64,000 bases of DNA, taken from positions 62,001 through 126,000 of the forward strand of contig NZ_AOPZ01000017.1 in assembly GCF_000414115.1 (NCBI RefSeq), read 5' to 3'. The notes under the pieces were generated by a model. The model did no database searches. It had not been told where the DNA came from and worked only from the letters and a program-made list of their open reading frames with translations. The stretch comes from Streptomyces aurantiacus JA 4570 (GTDB lineage: Bacteria; Actinomycetota; Actinomycetes; Streptomycetales; Streptomycetaceae). The position numbers and the translations under genes are program-made. Positions 42,080 through 50,236 of this stretch are shown here, piece by piece. Within the stretch, counting starts at the first letter, position 1; every line of letters begins with the position of its first letter.

Positions 42080-42276
42080 GCCGTTCAGGCTCCCAGCCTA
42101 TTAGGGCGTGAAGTGTCCTAAAAGGGGCTTAGCGTCAGGGACGGATGGAGGGCGGACCCCAGCCGTCCGACAGGCCCGCGCCGGCCGATCACGCGGGAGC
42201 GCGAGGCCACCGGCCGGGCTCGAGGTCGTACGAGCCGAAGCCGTACGACGGCACTGGGACGCGAAGGAGACACCTC

Positions 42277-43221
42277 ATGAAGATCGCATTGCTCGGCACC
42301 AACTTCGGCCAGGCGCACGCGGCCGTCTACGCCGCGCGCGGTGACGTGGAAGTGGTGATGTTCGGCCGCGACCCGGAGAAGACCGCCACAGTGGCCGAAC
42401 AGTTCGGGCTCACCGCCGCCACCGACCTTGACCAGGCGTTCGACGGCGACTTCGACCTCGTCGACATCTGCCTGCCCGTCCCGCTCCACGCCGCGTACGC
42501 GCTCCGTGCGCTGGAGGCGGGCAAGCACGTCCTGGTCGAGCTGCCGCTGGCCGACAACCTGGAGGACGCGCGGCGCGTGGCCGAGGCAGCCGAGCGCAGC
42601 GACAAGCAGGTGTTCGTGGACATGTACGAGCGGTTCATCCCGGCCAACCGGGTCCTGTTCGACGCCGTACGCGAGGGCACCTACGGGCGTCTGGAGCAGC
42701 TGGCCCTGTGGAACCGGACGGCCCACCTGTGGCCGGGGTTCTCCCTGGGACTGAAGGTGCTGCCGCTGGAGGCCATGCACGGCGACATGGACATCGTCAC
42801 CCGCACCCTGGGCAAGCCCCGGCGTGTGGACGTCAGCACCGTCGCCCGCGACGACGACAGCGCCGCCATCGAGGCGGTCCTGCGCTTCGACGGAGCCATG
42901 GCCCGCGACTCGGTCTCCTCGCTGATGCCCATGCCGTGGGGCGCCCGCGGCGGCTACACCGCCACCTTCACCCAGGGAGTCCTCGAGTCGCTGTCGACGA
43001 TGGGCTTCGACGGCAGGCCGACCGGCACCCTCACCGCCTACACCCCCGACGGCGTACGGGAGTTGGAGCTGCCGCCCGCCGACCAGTACGCGGCGATGAT
43101 CGACCACGTCCTTGCCTGCCTGCGCGGCGAGGCCGACAACGAGATCGCCCCGGCGACGGTCCTCGACGCCCTCGAACTGACCCTGGACGTCGACCGGATG
43201 GTCAACGAGGTCGTGCCGTGA
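42277..43221 (+). CDS. Gfo/Idh/MocA-family protein with altered EKP motif
   Basis: The 314-residue protein has the NAD(P)-binding start KIALLGTNFGQAHAAVYAAR and the C-terminal alpha/beta domain of the Gfo/Idh/MocA family (AHLWPGFSLGLKVLPLEAMH; HGDMDIVTRTLGKPRRVDVS). In the signature normally read as EKP the sequence is HVLVELPLADNLEDARRVAE: the lysine is leucine. That lysine usually positions substrate and cofactor, so activity may be changed or lost. GAAGGAGA precedes the ATG at 42277. It lies 39 nt upstream of the DHA2 transporter on the same strand, though that gene has its own likely promoter. Substrate unknown. Confidence 0.8.
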   Translation: MKIALLGTNFGQAHAAVYAARGDVEVVMFGRDPEKTATVAEQFGLTAATDLDQAFDGDFDLVDICLPVPLHAAYALRALEAGKHVLVELPLADNLEDARRVAEAAERSDKQVFVDMYERFIPANRVLFDAVREGTYGRLEQLALWNRTAHLWPGFSLGLKVLPLEAMHGDMDIVTRTLGKPRRVDVSTVARDDDSAAIEAVLRFDGAMARDSVSSLMPMPWGARGGYTATFTQGVLESLSTMGFDGRPTGTLTAYTPDGVRELELPPADQYAAMIDHVLACLRGEADNEIAPATVLDALELTLDVDRMVNEVVP

Positions 43222-43229
43222 GGACATTG

Positions 43230-43256
43230 GGCGTCCTATTGGACCTCTACCGTCGA
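43230..43256 (+). promoter_or_regulatory. Likely leaderless promoter and WYL-regulator operator before the DHA2 exporter
   Basis: GGCGTCCTATT (43230-43240) overlaps TTGGACCTCTACCGTCGA (43239-43256). TACCGT fits a -10 element (TAnnnT) and lies 7 nt before the ATG, with no Shine-Dalgarno, so the mRNA is probably leaderless. The same 18-mer (16 of 18 identical) and the reverse complement of the 11-mer recur at 45870-45908 next to the WYL regulator gene. Confidence 0.5.
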
Positions 43257-43260
43257 TCGC

Positions 43261-44802
43261 ATGTCCGAGAACAAATCACAACCAACCGTCATAGAAGCGG
43301 CAGCGGATGACGCGCTGGTCGCTCCCCCACCGGCGGCGGCGGATCCCCGCCGGTGGGCGGCGCTGGTCGTCCTCCTCGTCGCGGCCTTCATGGACGCGGT
43401 GGACGTGACCGTCGTCAACATCGCCATCCCCCACGTCCAGGAGGACACCGGGGCCTCCACCGCCCAGATCCAGTGGGTGGTCGGCGGCTATGCCCTGGCC
43501 TTCGCGCTCGGCCTGATCACCGGCGGGCGCCTCGGCGACCTGTTCGGCCGCAAGAAGGTCTTCCTCGTCGGGGTCGCCGGGTTCACCCTCACCTCGCTGG
43601 TCTGCGGCATCGCCACCGCCCCCGAGGTGCTCCTGGCCGGCCGGATCGCGCAGGGGGCTGCGGCCGCGCTGATGGTGCCCCAGGTCCTGTCGATCATCCA
43701 CGTCTCCTTCCCGAAGGAGGAGCGGGGCAAGGTCTTCGGCGTCTTCGGCGCGGTCACCGCGCTGGGCGTCCTGGCCGGGCCGCTGGTCGGCGCACTCCTC
43801 GTCGAGGGCGATCTGTTCGGGATGGGCTGGCGGCCGATCTTCCTGGTCAACCTGCCGCTCGGCGTGCTCGGCCTGATCGTCGGCGCGGTCCTGATCCGCG
43901 AGTCGAAGTCCGGGCACGCGGCCCGGCTCGACGTGGGCGGCATGCTTCTGTCCACGGTCGGCCTGCTCTGCCTCGTCCTGCCGCTGATCCAGGGCCGCGA
44001 GCTGGGCTGGCCGGTGTGGACGTACGTGATGCCGGCGGCCTCCGTACCCGTGCTCGCGCTGTTCGTCGCGTACGAACGCCGGGTCATCGCCCGCGGCGGC
44101 TCCCCGCTCGTCGTCCTGTCCCTCTTCACCCGCAAGAGCTTCACCGGCGGCCTGGGCGTGCAGCTCCTCTTCGGGCTGGCTTCCGGCGTCTTCTTCCTGG
44201 CCTGGACGCTCTACCTGCAACTCGGCCTCGGCTTCTCGCCGTTGAAGGCGGGCCTGTCCGGCCTTCCGCTGTCCCTGCTGCTGATGGCCGGGGCCGGGGT
44301 CTCGATGCAGATCCTGGTGCCGCGCTTCGGCCGCGCCGTGCTCCAGTCCGGCGCGCTGACCGCCGCGGCGGGGATGGTCCTGTTCGCGTGGCTGGTCGGC
44401 CACTACGGCGCGGACATCGCGCTGTGGCAGGCGATGCTGCCCCTCGTCCCGATGGGGATCGGCATGGGCCTGATCGTCGCGCCGCTCGCGGACATCATCC
44501 TGTCCGAGGTGCCGCACGAGCACGCCGGTTCGGCCTCGGGCCTGAACAACACCACCGTCCAGCTCGGCCAGGCCGTCGGCACCGCCCTCTCCTCGCTGAT
44601 CTTCTTCAACCAGCTGGGTGGCGACGGCAACCCCGTCACCCAGGCTCCGAAGATGCCGGACGCCTTCGCGCACACCCTGCCGTACGTCGCCGGAGCCTTC
44701 CTCGCCGCCTTCGCGGTGCTGTACGCGATACCGCGCGGGGCCGGGCGCGCCGGCGCGTCCGTCGGCGCCGAGGCCGCCGACGGCTCCGCGGCCGCCCGGT
44801 GA
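43261..44802 (+). CDS. DHA2-family (EmrB/QacA-type) MFS drug exporter
   Basis: The 513-residue protein has 14 predicted membrane helices. Family motifs are visible: motif D1/C-like FMDAVDVTVVNIAIPHVQED, motif A GGRLGDLFGRKKVFLVGVAG, motif B LLAGRIAQGAAAALMVPQVL and motif C GVFGAVTALGVLAGPLVGAL. It would expel hydrophobic compounds using the proton gradient. The ATG is only 7 nt past a putative -10 element. A divergently placed WYL regulator with a matching operator-like repeat is probably its repressor. Substrate cannot be predicted. Confidence 0.9.
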   Translation: MSENKSQPTVIEAAADDALVAPPPAAADPRRWAALVVLLVAAFMDAVDVTVVNIAIPHVQEDTGASTAQIQWVVGGYALAFALGLITGGRLGDLFGRKKVFLVGVAGFTLTSLVCGIATAPEVLLAGRIAQGAAAALMVPQVLSIIHVSFPKEERGKVFGVFGAVTALGVLAGPLVGALLVEGDLFGMGWRPIFLVNLPLGVLGLIVGAVLIRESKSGHAARLDVGGMLLSTVGLLCLVLPLIQGRELGWPVWTYVMPAASVPVLALFVAYERRVIARGGSPLVVLSLFTRKSFTGGLGVQLLFGLASGVFFLAWTLYLQLGLGFSPLKAGLSGLPLSLLLMAGAGVSMQILVPRFGRAVLQSGALTAAAGMVLFAWLVGHYGADIALWQAMLPLVPMGIGMGLIVAPLADIILSEVPHEHAGSASGLNNTTVQLGQAVGTALSSLIFFNQLGGDGNPVTQAPKMPDAFAHTLPYVAGAFLAAFAVLYAIPRGAGRAGASVGAEAADGSAAAR

Positions 44803-44841
44803 CGCGGAGCGGGTTCAGCGATACGTCCTGAGCCACTCGGC

Positions 44842-45849
44842 TCATCGATCCTGGCCCCGGACTGCCTCGATGGCGCCCAGGGCCCGTTCGGCGATCCGCC
44901 GCAGGTGCGGGACGATCTCGGGCGGCCCGACCAGGGTGTAGTCCAGACGCAGGGCGGCGATGCGAAAGGCGAGGTACTCGGGGGTGTCCGGGGCCGTACG
45001 CAGGCGGCAGCTGTGCTCGTCGAGCTGTTCCAGGACGCCGAGCGAGGCCGGTACGCCCTCGGCCGCGCGCTCGATCGGAGCGTGCACGATCACCTCGGCG
45101 CGGCAGCTGCCAGGACCGGCGCCCAGGACGCCCGCCACATACGTGGCCGCGTCCTGGCCGTCGGGCAGCGCGCGTTCGGGGACGCGGGAGCCGGTGCGGT
45201 GCAGTGCGTCGATCCGGTCGACGCGGAAGGTGCGCCAGTCGCCCCGGTCGAGGTCGTACGCGACCAGATACCAGCGCCGTCCCGCGGCCACCAGGCGCAC
45301 CGGTTCGGCGAGCCGCCGCGACGGCTCGCCGCGGCCCGGGGCATAGCTGAAGCGGATCTTCTCGTGGGCCACGCAGGCCGCGGCGAGGGCGGCCAGGAGA
45401 TCGGCGTCGGGTCCTGCGACGGGATGGGGGACGGCGGTGGCCGCCTGGGCCAGGCACCTCACGCGGTGGCGCAGGCGCGAGGGCAGCACCTGCTCCAGCT
45501 TCGCCAGGGCCCGCAGCGAGGTCTCCTCGATGCCGCTGACCGTGGCGGTGGAAGCGGTGCGCAGACTGATCGCGATGGCCACGGCCTCGTCGTCGTCCAG
45601 GAGGAGCGGCGGCATGGCGGTCCCGGCGACGAGGCGGTAGCCGCCGATGTTGCCCTGGCCGGCCTCGACGGGGTAGCCCAGCTCACGCAGGTGGTCGATG
45701 TCGCGGCGGATGGTGCGCGGCGTGACGCCGAGCCGCTCGGCCAGCTCGACGCCCGTCCAGTCGCGCGAAGCCTGGAGCAGCGAAAGCAACTGCAGCAGAC
45801 GGGCCGCCGGGTCTCGTACGCCGCGGGTCGCCACGGGATCTGCGCTCAT
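44842..45849 (-). CDS. WYL-domain (YafY/DeoR-type) transcriptional regulator
   Basis: The 335-residue protein has an N-terminal HTH_11 domain (RLLQLLSLLQASRDWTGVEL; ERLGVTPRTIRRDIDHLREL), a linker GYPVEAGQGNIGGYRLVAG and a WYL domain (LVAAGRRWYLVAYDLDRGDW; TFRVDRIDAL), then the WCX extension. WYL proteins bind ligands or nucleic acids and act as regulators. The ATG at 45849 is preferred for the upstream GAGGG. It converges on the DHA2 exporter. A repeat just upstream (45870-45908) matches one at the exporter promoter, pointing to control of both. Confidence 0.88.
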   Translation of the reverse strand: MSADPVATRGVRDPAARLLQLLSLLQASRDWTGVELAERLGVTPRTIRRDIDHLRELGYPVEAGQGNIGGYRLVAGTAMPPLLLDDDEAVAIAISLRTASTATVSGIEETSLRALAKLEQVLPSRLRHRVRCLAQAATAVPHPVAGPDADLLAALAAACVAHEKIRFSYAPGRGEPSRRLAEPVRLVAAGRRWYLVAYDLDRGDWRTFRVDRIDALHRTGSRVPERALPDGQDAATYVAGVLGAGPGSCRAEVIVHAPIERAAEGVPASLGVLEQLDEHSCRLRTAPDTPEYLAFRIAALRLDYTLVGPPEIVPHLRRIAERALGAIEAVRGQDR

Positions 45850-45869
45850 GCCGCTCACCCTCACGGATC

Positions 45870-45908
45870 AATAGGACGCCCGCTGACCTGTTGGACGCCT
45901 ACCGTCGA
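45870..45908. promoter_or_regulatory. Operator-like repeat upstream of the WYL regulator
   Basis: AATAGGACGCC (45870-45880) is the reverse complement of the 11-mer at 43230-43240, and TTGGACGCCTACCGTCGA (45891-45908) matches 43239-43256 at 16 of 18 positions. On the plus strand TACCGT would again be a -10, reading into an orphan open stretch (VVKSFVTQEQGTVVNPKAIG) at about 45910-45990 that I cannot assign and that seems to have lost its gene. Confidence 0.5.
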
Positions 45909-45994
45909 AGGTCGTCAAGTCCTTCGTCACCCAGGAGCAGGGCACCGTCGTCAACCCGAAGGCCATCGGCGGCGGCGGCCACACGATGTTCACG

Positions 45995-46597
45995 TCAGCG
46001 CGCCGCGGTGATCCTGATCTCGGCCACTGCGCCTTCGCCCCCCAGAGTCAGCACCCCCGGGCCTTCGTGACGTACGCAGTCGAGACGGCCGAGGGCGGTC
46101 TCCTGCATGTCCGGTCCGCCGACGGCGATCCCTTCGGTGACGGCCATGACGAGGAGCGTCTCACCCGCGGCGCACGCCGTCTCCGCCACCTCTGCGGCGG
46201 CGACGGCCACGATCCGCACCTGTGCCGTCGCCCGGCCCCTGCGCGTCATCACGTTCATGTCGCGTACCGCGCCCGCCTCAAGGCGGCAGTCCGTCGCCGC
46301 GTCGCCGGAGAAGGCGAAGGGGCTCAACGGCCCGACCGGTTGCGGGGTCCCGTCCACGGTCAACACCATGCCGTCGCCCTCGACCAGCGTGATCACGCGG
46401 TCGATCCCGGGAAAGGAGGAGAAGGGGCCTCCCGCGTCCACGTCCGCGACACTCACCCGCCAGTCGAAGCCGTCCGCGGACTCCGCCGGGGCCGGGGTCG
46501 CCCGCACGGTGCCCGACGCGACCTCCCGGGTCGTACCGCCGCCGTTGCGCCACGGCATGCTGCGGTATTCGCTCCAGCGCAGAACGTCTCCGCCCAT
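45995..46597 (-). CDS. HutD/Ves-family cupin protein
   Basis: The 200-residue protein matches HutD/Ves: LRWSEYRSMPWRNGGGTTRE at the start, FDWRVSVADVDAGGPFSSFP, then GIDRVITLVEGDGMVLTVDG and a second cupin half with RDMNVMTRRGRATAQVRIVA. HutD proteins are linked to histidine use and Ves to environmental temperature response, but the biochemical role is unclear. The ATG at 46597 follows GGGAGG. No hut genes are adjacent here. Confidence 0.85.
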   Translation of the reverse strand: MGGDVLRWSEYRSMPWRNGGGTTREVASGTVRATPAPAESADGFDWRVSVADVDAGGPFSSFPGIDRVITLVEGDGMVLTVDGTPQPVGPLSPFAFSGDAATDCRLEAGAVRDMNVMTRRGRATAQVRIVAVAAAEVAETACAAGETLLVMAVTEGIAVGGPDMQETALGRLDCVRHEGPGVLTLGGEGAVAEIRITAAR

Positions 46598-46797
46598 CCG
46601 ACGCCGCCTCCCTCTTCCGCCGTCCGGCCGACCGCCCAGGCGCATGATCACCAAGTCCGGGGCCAGCCTACGCGGGAGAAGCGCGGGGCAGTGAGCCGGG
46701 AACACCCGGCCCGGTCGGCACAGTTGCATCGATCGAGGGAGCGCGGTACGCCCGCCGCGCACTCGTACCAAGACGTATCTCCGCAGGAGGACCTTTC

Positions 46798-47631
46798 ATG
46801 ACCGACCGGCCCTTGACGCTCATGGCAGTACACGCCCACCCCGACGACGAGGCCACCGGAACCGGAGGGATCCTCGCGCAGTACGCGGCGGAGGGCATCC
46901 GCACCGTACTCGTGACGTGTACCGACGGCGGTTGCGGTGACGGACCGGGGGGCGCCAAACCAGGCGATCCCGGGCACGATCCGGCGGCCGTCGCCTCGAT
47001 GCGCCGTCAAGAACTCAATGAGAGCTGCGACGTCCTGAAGATCAGCGATCTGGAGCTGCTGGACTATGCCGACTCCGGCATGATGGGCTGGCCGAGCAAC
47101 GACGCCCCCGGGTCCTTCTGGCAGGCCCCCGTGGAGGAGGGCGCCGCCCGCCTCGCGGAACTCATGCGGCACTACCGGCCTGACGTGGTCGTCACCTACG
47201 ACGAGAACGGCTTCTACGGCCACCCCGACCACATCCAGGCCCACCGCATCACGATGGCGGCGCTGGAGCTGACCGAACTGACACCCAAGGTGTACTGGAC
47301 GACGATGCCCCGCTCGGGCATGCAGCGGTTCGGCGAGATCATGCGCGAGTTGCATCCGGACATGCCGGAGCCGGATCCTGCCGAGGCCGCCGCGATGGCC
47401 GAGATCGGCCTCCCCGACGACGAGATCACCACGTGGGTGGACACCACGGCGTTCAGCAGCCAGAAGTTCGACGCCCTGGCCGCGCACGCCAGCCAGGGCG
47501 AGAACATCTTCTTCCTCAAGATGGGCAAGCAGAGGTTCGGCGAGTTGATGGGCGTGGAGACCTTCGTACGTGTCAAGGACGCCACCGGGGCAGCCGTTCC
47601 CGAGAACGACCTCTTCGCCGGGCTGCGCTGA
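46798..47631 (+). CDS. PIG-L family deacetylase (LmbE/Mca/MshB-like)
   Basis: The 277-residue protein has the metal-binding motif AVHAHPDDEATGTGGILAQY with the Asp-Asp pair and the distal ligand in TYDENGFYGHPDHIQAHRIT. Such zinc enzymes remove acetyl groups from GlcNAc-type or mycothiol-derived substrates. SDLELLDYADSGMMGWPSND resembles the Mca/MshB subgroup. AGGAGG lies just upstream of the ATG at 46798. Because MshB and Mca are normally encoded elsewhere in Streptomyces, this is probably an extra paralogue of unknown substrate. Confidence 0.88.
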   Translation: MTDRPLTLMAVHAHPDDEATGTGGILAQYAAEGIRTVLVTCTDGGCGDGPGGAKPGDPGHDPAAVASMRRQELNESCDVLKISDLELLDYADSGMMGWPSNDAPGSFWQAPVEEGAARLAELMRHYRPDVVVTYDENGFYGHPDHIQAHRITMAALELTELTPKVYWTTMPRSGMQRFGEIMRELHPDMPEPDPAEAAAMAEIGLPDDEITTWVDTTAFSSQKFDALAAHASQGENIFFLKMGKQRFGELMGVETFVRVKDATGAAVPENDLFAGLR

Positions 47632-47687
47632 TCTCCGGGCGCCGCCTCCGATCCACACCGGCCGGCCGCAGCAGGTCCCGGGACCGG

Positions 47688-48491
47688 CTATAGCCCCTTC
47701 ACGTTGTAGAAGTGGATGGGTGTGTTCGGCGTGAAGCCGATACGCGGGTATACGGGAGCCCCGGCGGCGGTCGCGTGCAACGTGGCGCGGGTCAGCCCGG
47801 TGGCCCGGGCGCCCTCGTACAGCGCCTTGCGCGTGACCGCCTCGCCGTAGCCCCTGCGCTGCCACCGCGGGTCGGTGGCGACGAAGGCGACGAAGAGGCG
47901 GCCCTGCGCCTCGACCGTCGCGGCGCACGCCACCGGAACGTCGCCCCGCATGCCCAGGTAGGCGTACATCTCGCTCTTCCAGTGCGCGGATCCGACCAGG
48001 CCGGCGCGGCCGTCCTCCACGGGGAACCCGTAGGCGCGTGACTGGAGGTCCGCGTAGGCCCGCAAGTGCTCGTCCGTGCGCACCCGTACGAACGTCAGGT
48101 CGGGGTGGACCGGCTCGGGAATGGGCAGCAGGTCTCCGGCCATGCCCCTGCCGGGGAAGGCGTACTGGAGGCCGGCCTGCTCGGCCGCCGTGGGCAGCGC
48201 GGTGCGCGCCTCGTCGTCGAGGAGGTCCTCGAAGAGCCACAGGAAGCCCGGGTGCTCCTTCGCACGCATGATGTCCGCTGCCTGGCTCAGACGTTGCGTG
48301 AGGAGAGCGGCTCCTGCTCCTTGGTCGGTCAGGGTGACGCAGTTCCAGAACGAGAATCGGCTGTCGGCCCAGCGGACGGCGATGCCGGGCAGGTCGCGTA
48401 CATCCGCGTCCACGTCGCGGTCGAGCACCATGGCGCGCCAGGCCACGGTGAGCTGCTCCAGCGATTCGATGGACTCCGTGAGGCCAGTCAC
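47688..48491 (-). CDS. GNAT-family N-acetyltransferase
   Basis: The 267-residue protein has a C-terminal GNAT core: FVRVRTDEHLRAYADLQSRA, FVAFVATDPRWQRRGYGEAV (acetyl-CoA loop R-x-x-G-x-G/A) and ATAAGAPVYPRIGFTPNTPI. The N-terminal 120 residues (RFSFWNCVTLTDQ; IMRAKEHPGFLWLFEDLLDD) form a poorly defined extra domain, common in two-part GNATs. Substrate unknown. Confidence 0.82.
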   Translation of the reverse strand: MTGLTESIESLEQLTVAWRAMVLDRDVDADVRDLPGIAVRWADSRFSFWNCVTLTDQGAGAALLTQRLSQAADIMRAKEHPGFLWLFEDLLDDEARTALPTAAEQAGLQYAFPGRGMAGDLLPIPEPVHPDLTFVRVRTDEHLRAYADLQSRAYGFPVEDGRAGLVGSAHWKSEMYAYLGMRGDVPVACAATVEAQGRLFVAFVATDPRWQRRGYGEAVTRKALYEGARATGLTRATLHATAAGAPVYPRIGFTPNTPIHFYNVKGL

Positions 48492-48502
48492 CGTACTCCC
48501 AT

Positions 48503-48595
48503 GGGTCGTTGAGGGTGTTGAGGGCGTTCAGGGCGTTGCGGGTGCTGCGGGTGCTGCGGGTGCTGCGGGTGCTGCGGGTGCTGCGGGTGCTGCGG
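48503..48595. repeat. 9-bp tandem repeat (minisatellite)
   Basis: Six perfect copies of GGTGCTGCG (48541-48594) follow about four degenerate units (GGGTGTTGA, GGGCGTTCA, GGGCGTTGC and similar). The repeat fills the gap between the GNAT start and the permease stop and is not within either gene. Slipped-strand growth is the likely origin; copy number should vary between strains. Confidence 0.85.
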
Positions 48596-48606
48596 TGTCG
48601 CTGCCA

Positions 48607-50133
48607 CTAGATGATGCCCTCGAACTGTTTGTCCTCGGTCGGGGAACTGGAGCGGGGCACGTGGTAGGAGTCGCGTCCGAAGCGCCGCCACAGGGCGGCG
48701 ATGAGGAAGGCCACCACTACGGCGACGGGGGTGTAGTTGAAGGTATTGGCGGTGATCGGGCTGCTCTGCGGCAGCAGGAACAGCACCGTGACCGCACCCG
48801 CCCACACCACCGCCACCCAGCCGATCGGCCGGCTCCAGCGGCCCAGGTTCCAGGGCCCCGGGGTGAATCGGTCGCGGTGGAGCAGTCGCAGCAGCACCGG
48901 GATGGCGTAGGCCGAGGTGAAGCCCACGGCCGAGATGGCGGTCACCGCCGAGAACGCCGTGTTGGAGTACAAGGACGGCAGCGCGAGCAGGAAGGCCACG
49001 GCGACCGCGAGCCAGACCGCGTTGGCGGGGATGGCGGTGCGGGGGCTGACCTTCTTCCAGAGCCCCGATCCGGGCAGGGCACCGTCCCGGGCGAAGGCGT
49101 AGATCATCCGGCTGGCGCTGGCGGTCACGGTGTAGCCGCACAGGAACTGGGCCACGATGATCACCAGGAGCAGGGCCTTTGCCGCCGCCTCGCCCAGCGC
49201 GTCCAGAAGGATCTGTGCCACTGGTACGCCGGTCGGCCCTGACAGCGTCGTGGCGTAGTCCTGGATGGCGAACAGCAGGGTGAGCAGCAGGATGCCGCCG
49301 GCGATCCAGGACACCGCCACCGAGCGGAAGATCCCGCGGGCCGCGGCGACGGAGGCGTGGTGCGTCTCCTCGCTCAAGTGGGCCGAGGTGTCGTACCCGG
49401 CCAGGGCGAAGACCGGCAGCAGCATGCCCAGCAGGATCACGTAGACCGGGACGCCCCAGCCCGTGTTGTTGGTGAACTCGCCGAGGACGAAGCCGGCCGA
49501 CTGGTGGTCGGAGGGCACGAACGCCAGGGCGCCGATGATGACGACGGCTCCTGCCAGGTGCCACCACGCGCTCACGGTCGTCAGGATGTTCATGAGCCGG
49601 GTGCCGAAGAGGTTCAGGATCGCGTGCAGCGCGAGGATGATCCCGTACAGGAGCAGCAGGGATTCCGGGGTCGGCGTGTGCCCGAACTGCAGGTTCATCC
49701 ACGCGGCGGTGAACGTCGCGATGCCGTAGTCCTGGGCGGCGATTCCGCCGAGCAGGCCCAGGAGGTTGAGCCAGCCGGTGTACCAGCTCCACCGCTCACC
49801 TCCGAGCTGGCGGGCCATGTAGTACAGGCCGCCGCTGGTGGGGTAGCGGGAGGTGATCTCCGCCAGGGCCGCGGCCAGGCACAGCACCAGCGGCCCGACG
49901 GCGAGCCATCCCCACACGATGACCGAGGGGCCTCCCGAGTTCAGGCCGAAGCCGAACAGCAGCAAGGTCCCCGACATGATCGATATGACCGACAGGGAGG
50001 CGGAGAAATTACCGAAAGCCCCCATCCTGCGGTGCAGTTGCTGGGTGTAGCCCAGCGATTGGAGGATGCGCGCGTCCTCCCCGTCGTCGGTGACCGGGTT
50101 CGGCTGCTGGCGCCGTGCTCTTACCGAAGTCAT
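48607..50133 (-). CDS. APC-family amino acid permease
   Basis: The 508-residue protein has about 12 membrane helices. It matches the amino acid/choline/GABA group of the APC superfamily: MGAFGNFSASLSVISIMSGT near the start, ITSRYPTSGGLYYMARQLGG (consensus GxxYxW-like region), GYDTSAHLSEETHHASVAAA, SASRMIYAFARDGALPGSGL and FTSAYAIPVLLRLLHRDRFT. It would import an amino acid or related amine with protons. The short soluble tail ends DKQFEGII. No catabolic gene adjoins it to indicate substrate. Confidence 0.9.
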   Translation of the reverse strand: MTSVRARRQQPNPVTDDGEDARILQSLGYTQQLHRRMGAFGNFSASLSVISIMSGTLLLFGFGLNSGGPSVIVWGWLAVGPLVLCLAAALAEITSRYPTSGGLYYMARQLGGERWSWYTGWLNLLGLLGGIAAQDYGIATFTAAWMNLQFGHTPTPESLLLLYGIILALHAILNLFGTRLMNILTTVSAWWHLAGAVVIIGALAFVPSDHQSAGFVLGEFTNNTGWGVPVYVILLGMLLPVFALAGYDTSAHLSEETHHASVAAARGIFRSVAVSWIAGGILLLTLLFAIQDYATTLSGPTGVPVAQILLDALGEAAAKALLLVIIVAQFLCGYTVTASASRMIYAFARDGALPGSGLWKKVSPRTAIPANAVWLAVAVAFLLALPSLYSNTAFSAVTAISAVGFTSAYAIPVLLRLLHRDRFTPGPWNLGRWSRPIGWVAVVWAGAVTVLFLLPQSSPITANTFNYTPVAVVVAFLIAALWRRFGRDSYHVPRSSSPTEDKQFEGII

Positions 50134-50236
50134 TGGTTCTCCGCACAGGAAAGCTGAAAGTAAGGGGGGCGGGCGGGGTGGCCGTCGGGCCGCCGGCGGG
50201 GCGGGGCGGCGCCGGACCGTGGGGCCGGGCCGGCGG

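Larger units (their letters stand above)
41147..42276. other. Promoter of the lasso operon and decayed DNA
   Basis: The first 200 nt (minus strand) should hold the lasso promoter; ACCAGG-GG-CCTGGT at 41253-41266 is a dyad suitable for an operator. Beyond it lie a WYL-regulator fragment and an integrase scrap (listed separately), and no intact gene. GAAGGAGA near 42263-42270 is the ribosome site of the next gene. Confidence 0.4.

Noticed and set aside
48503..48595. Possible CRISPR-like array
   Set aside because: The repeats are head-to-tail 9-mers with no spacers and no cas genes nearby; it is a minisatellite.
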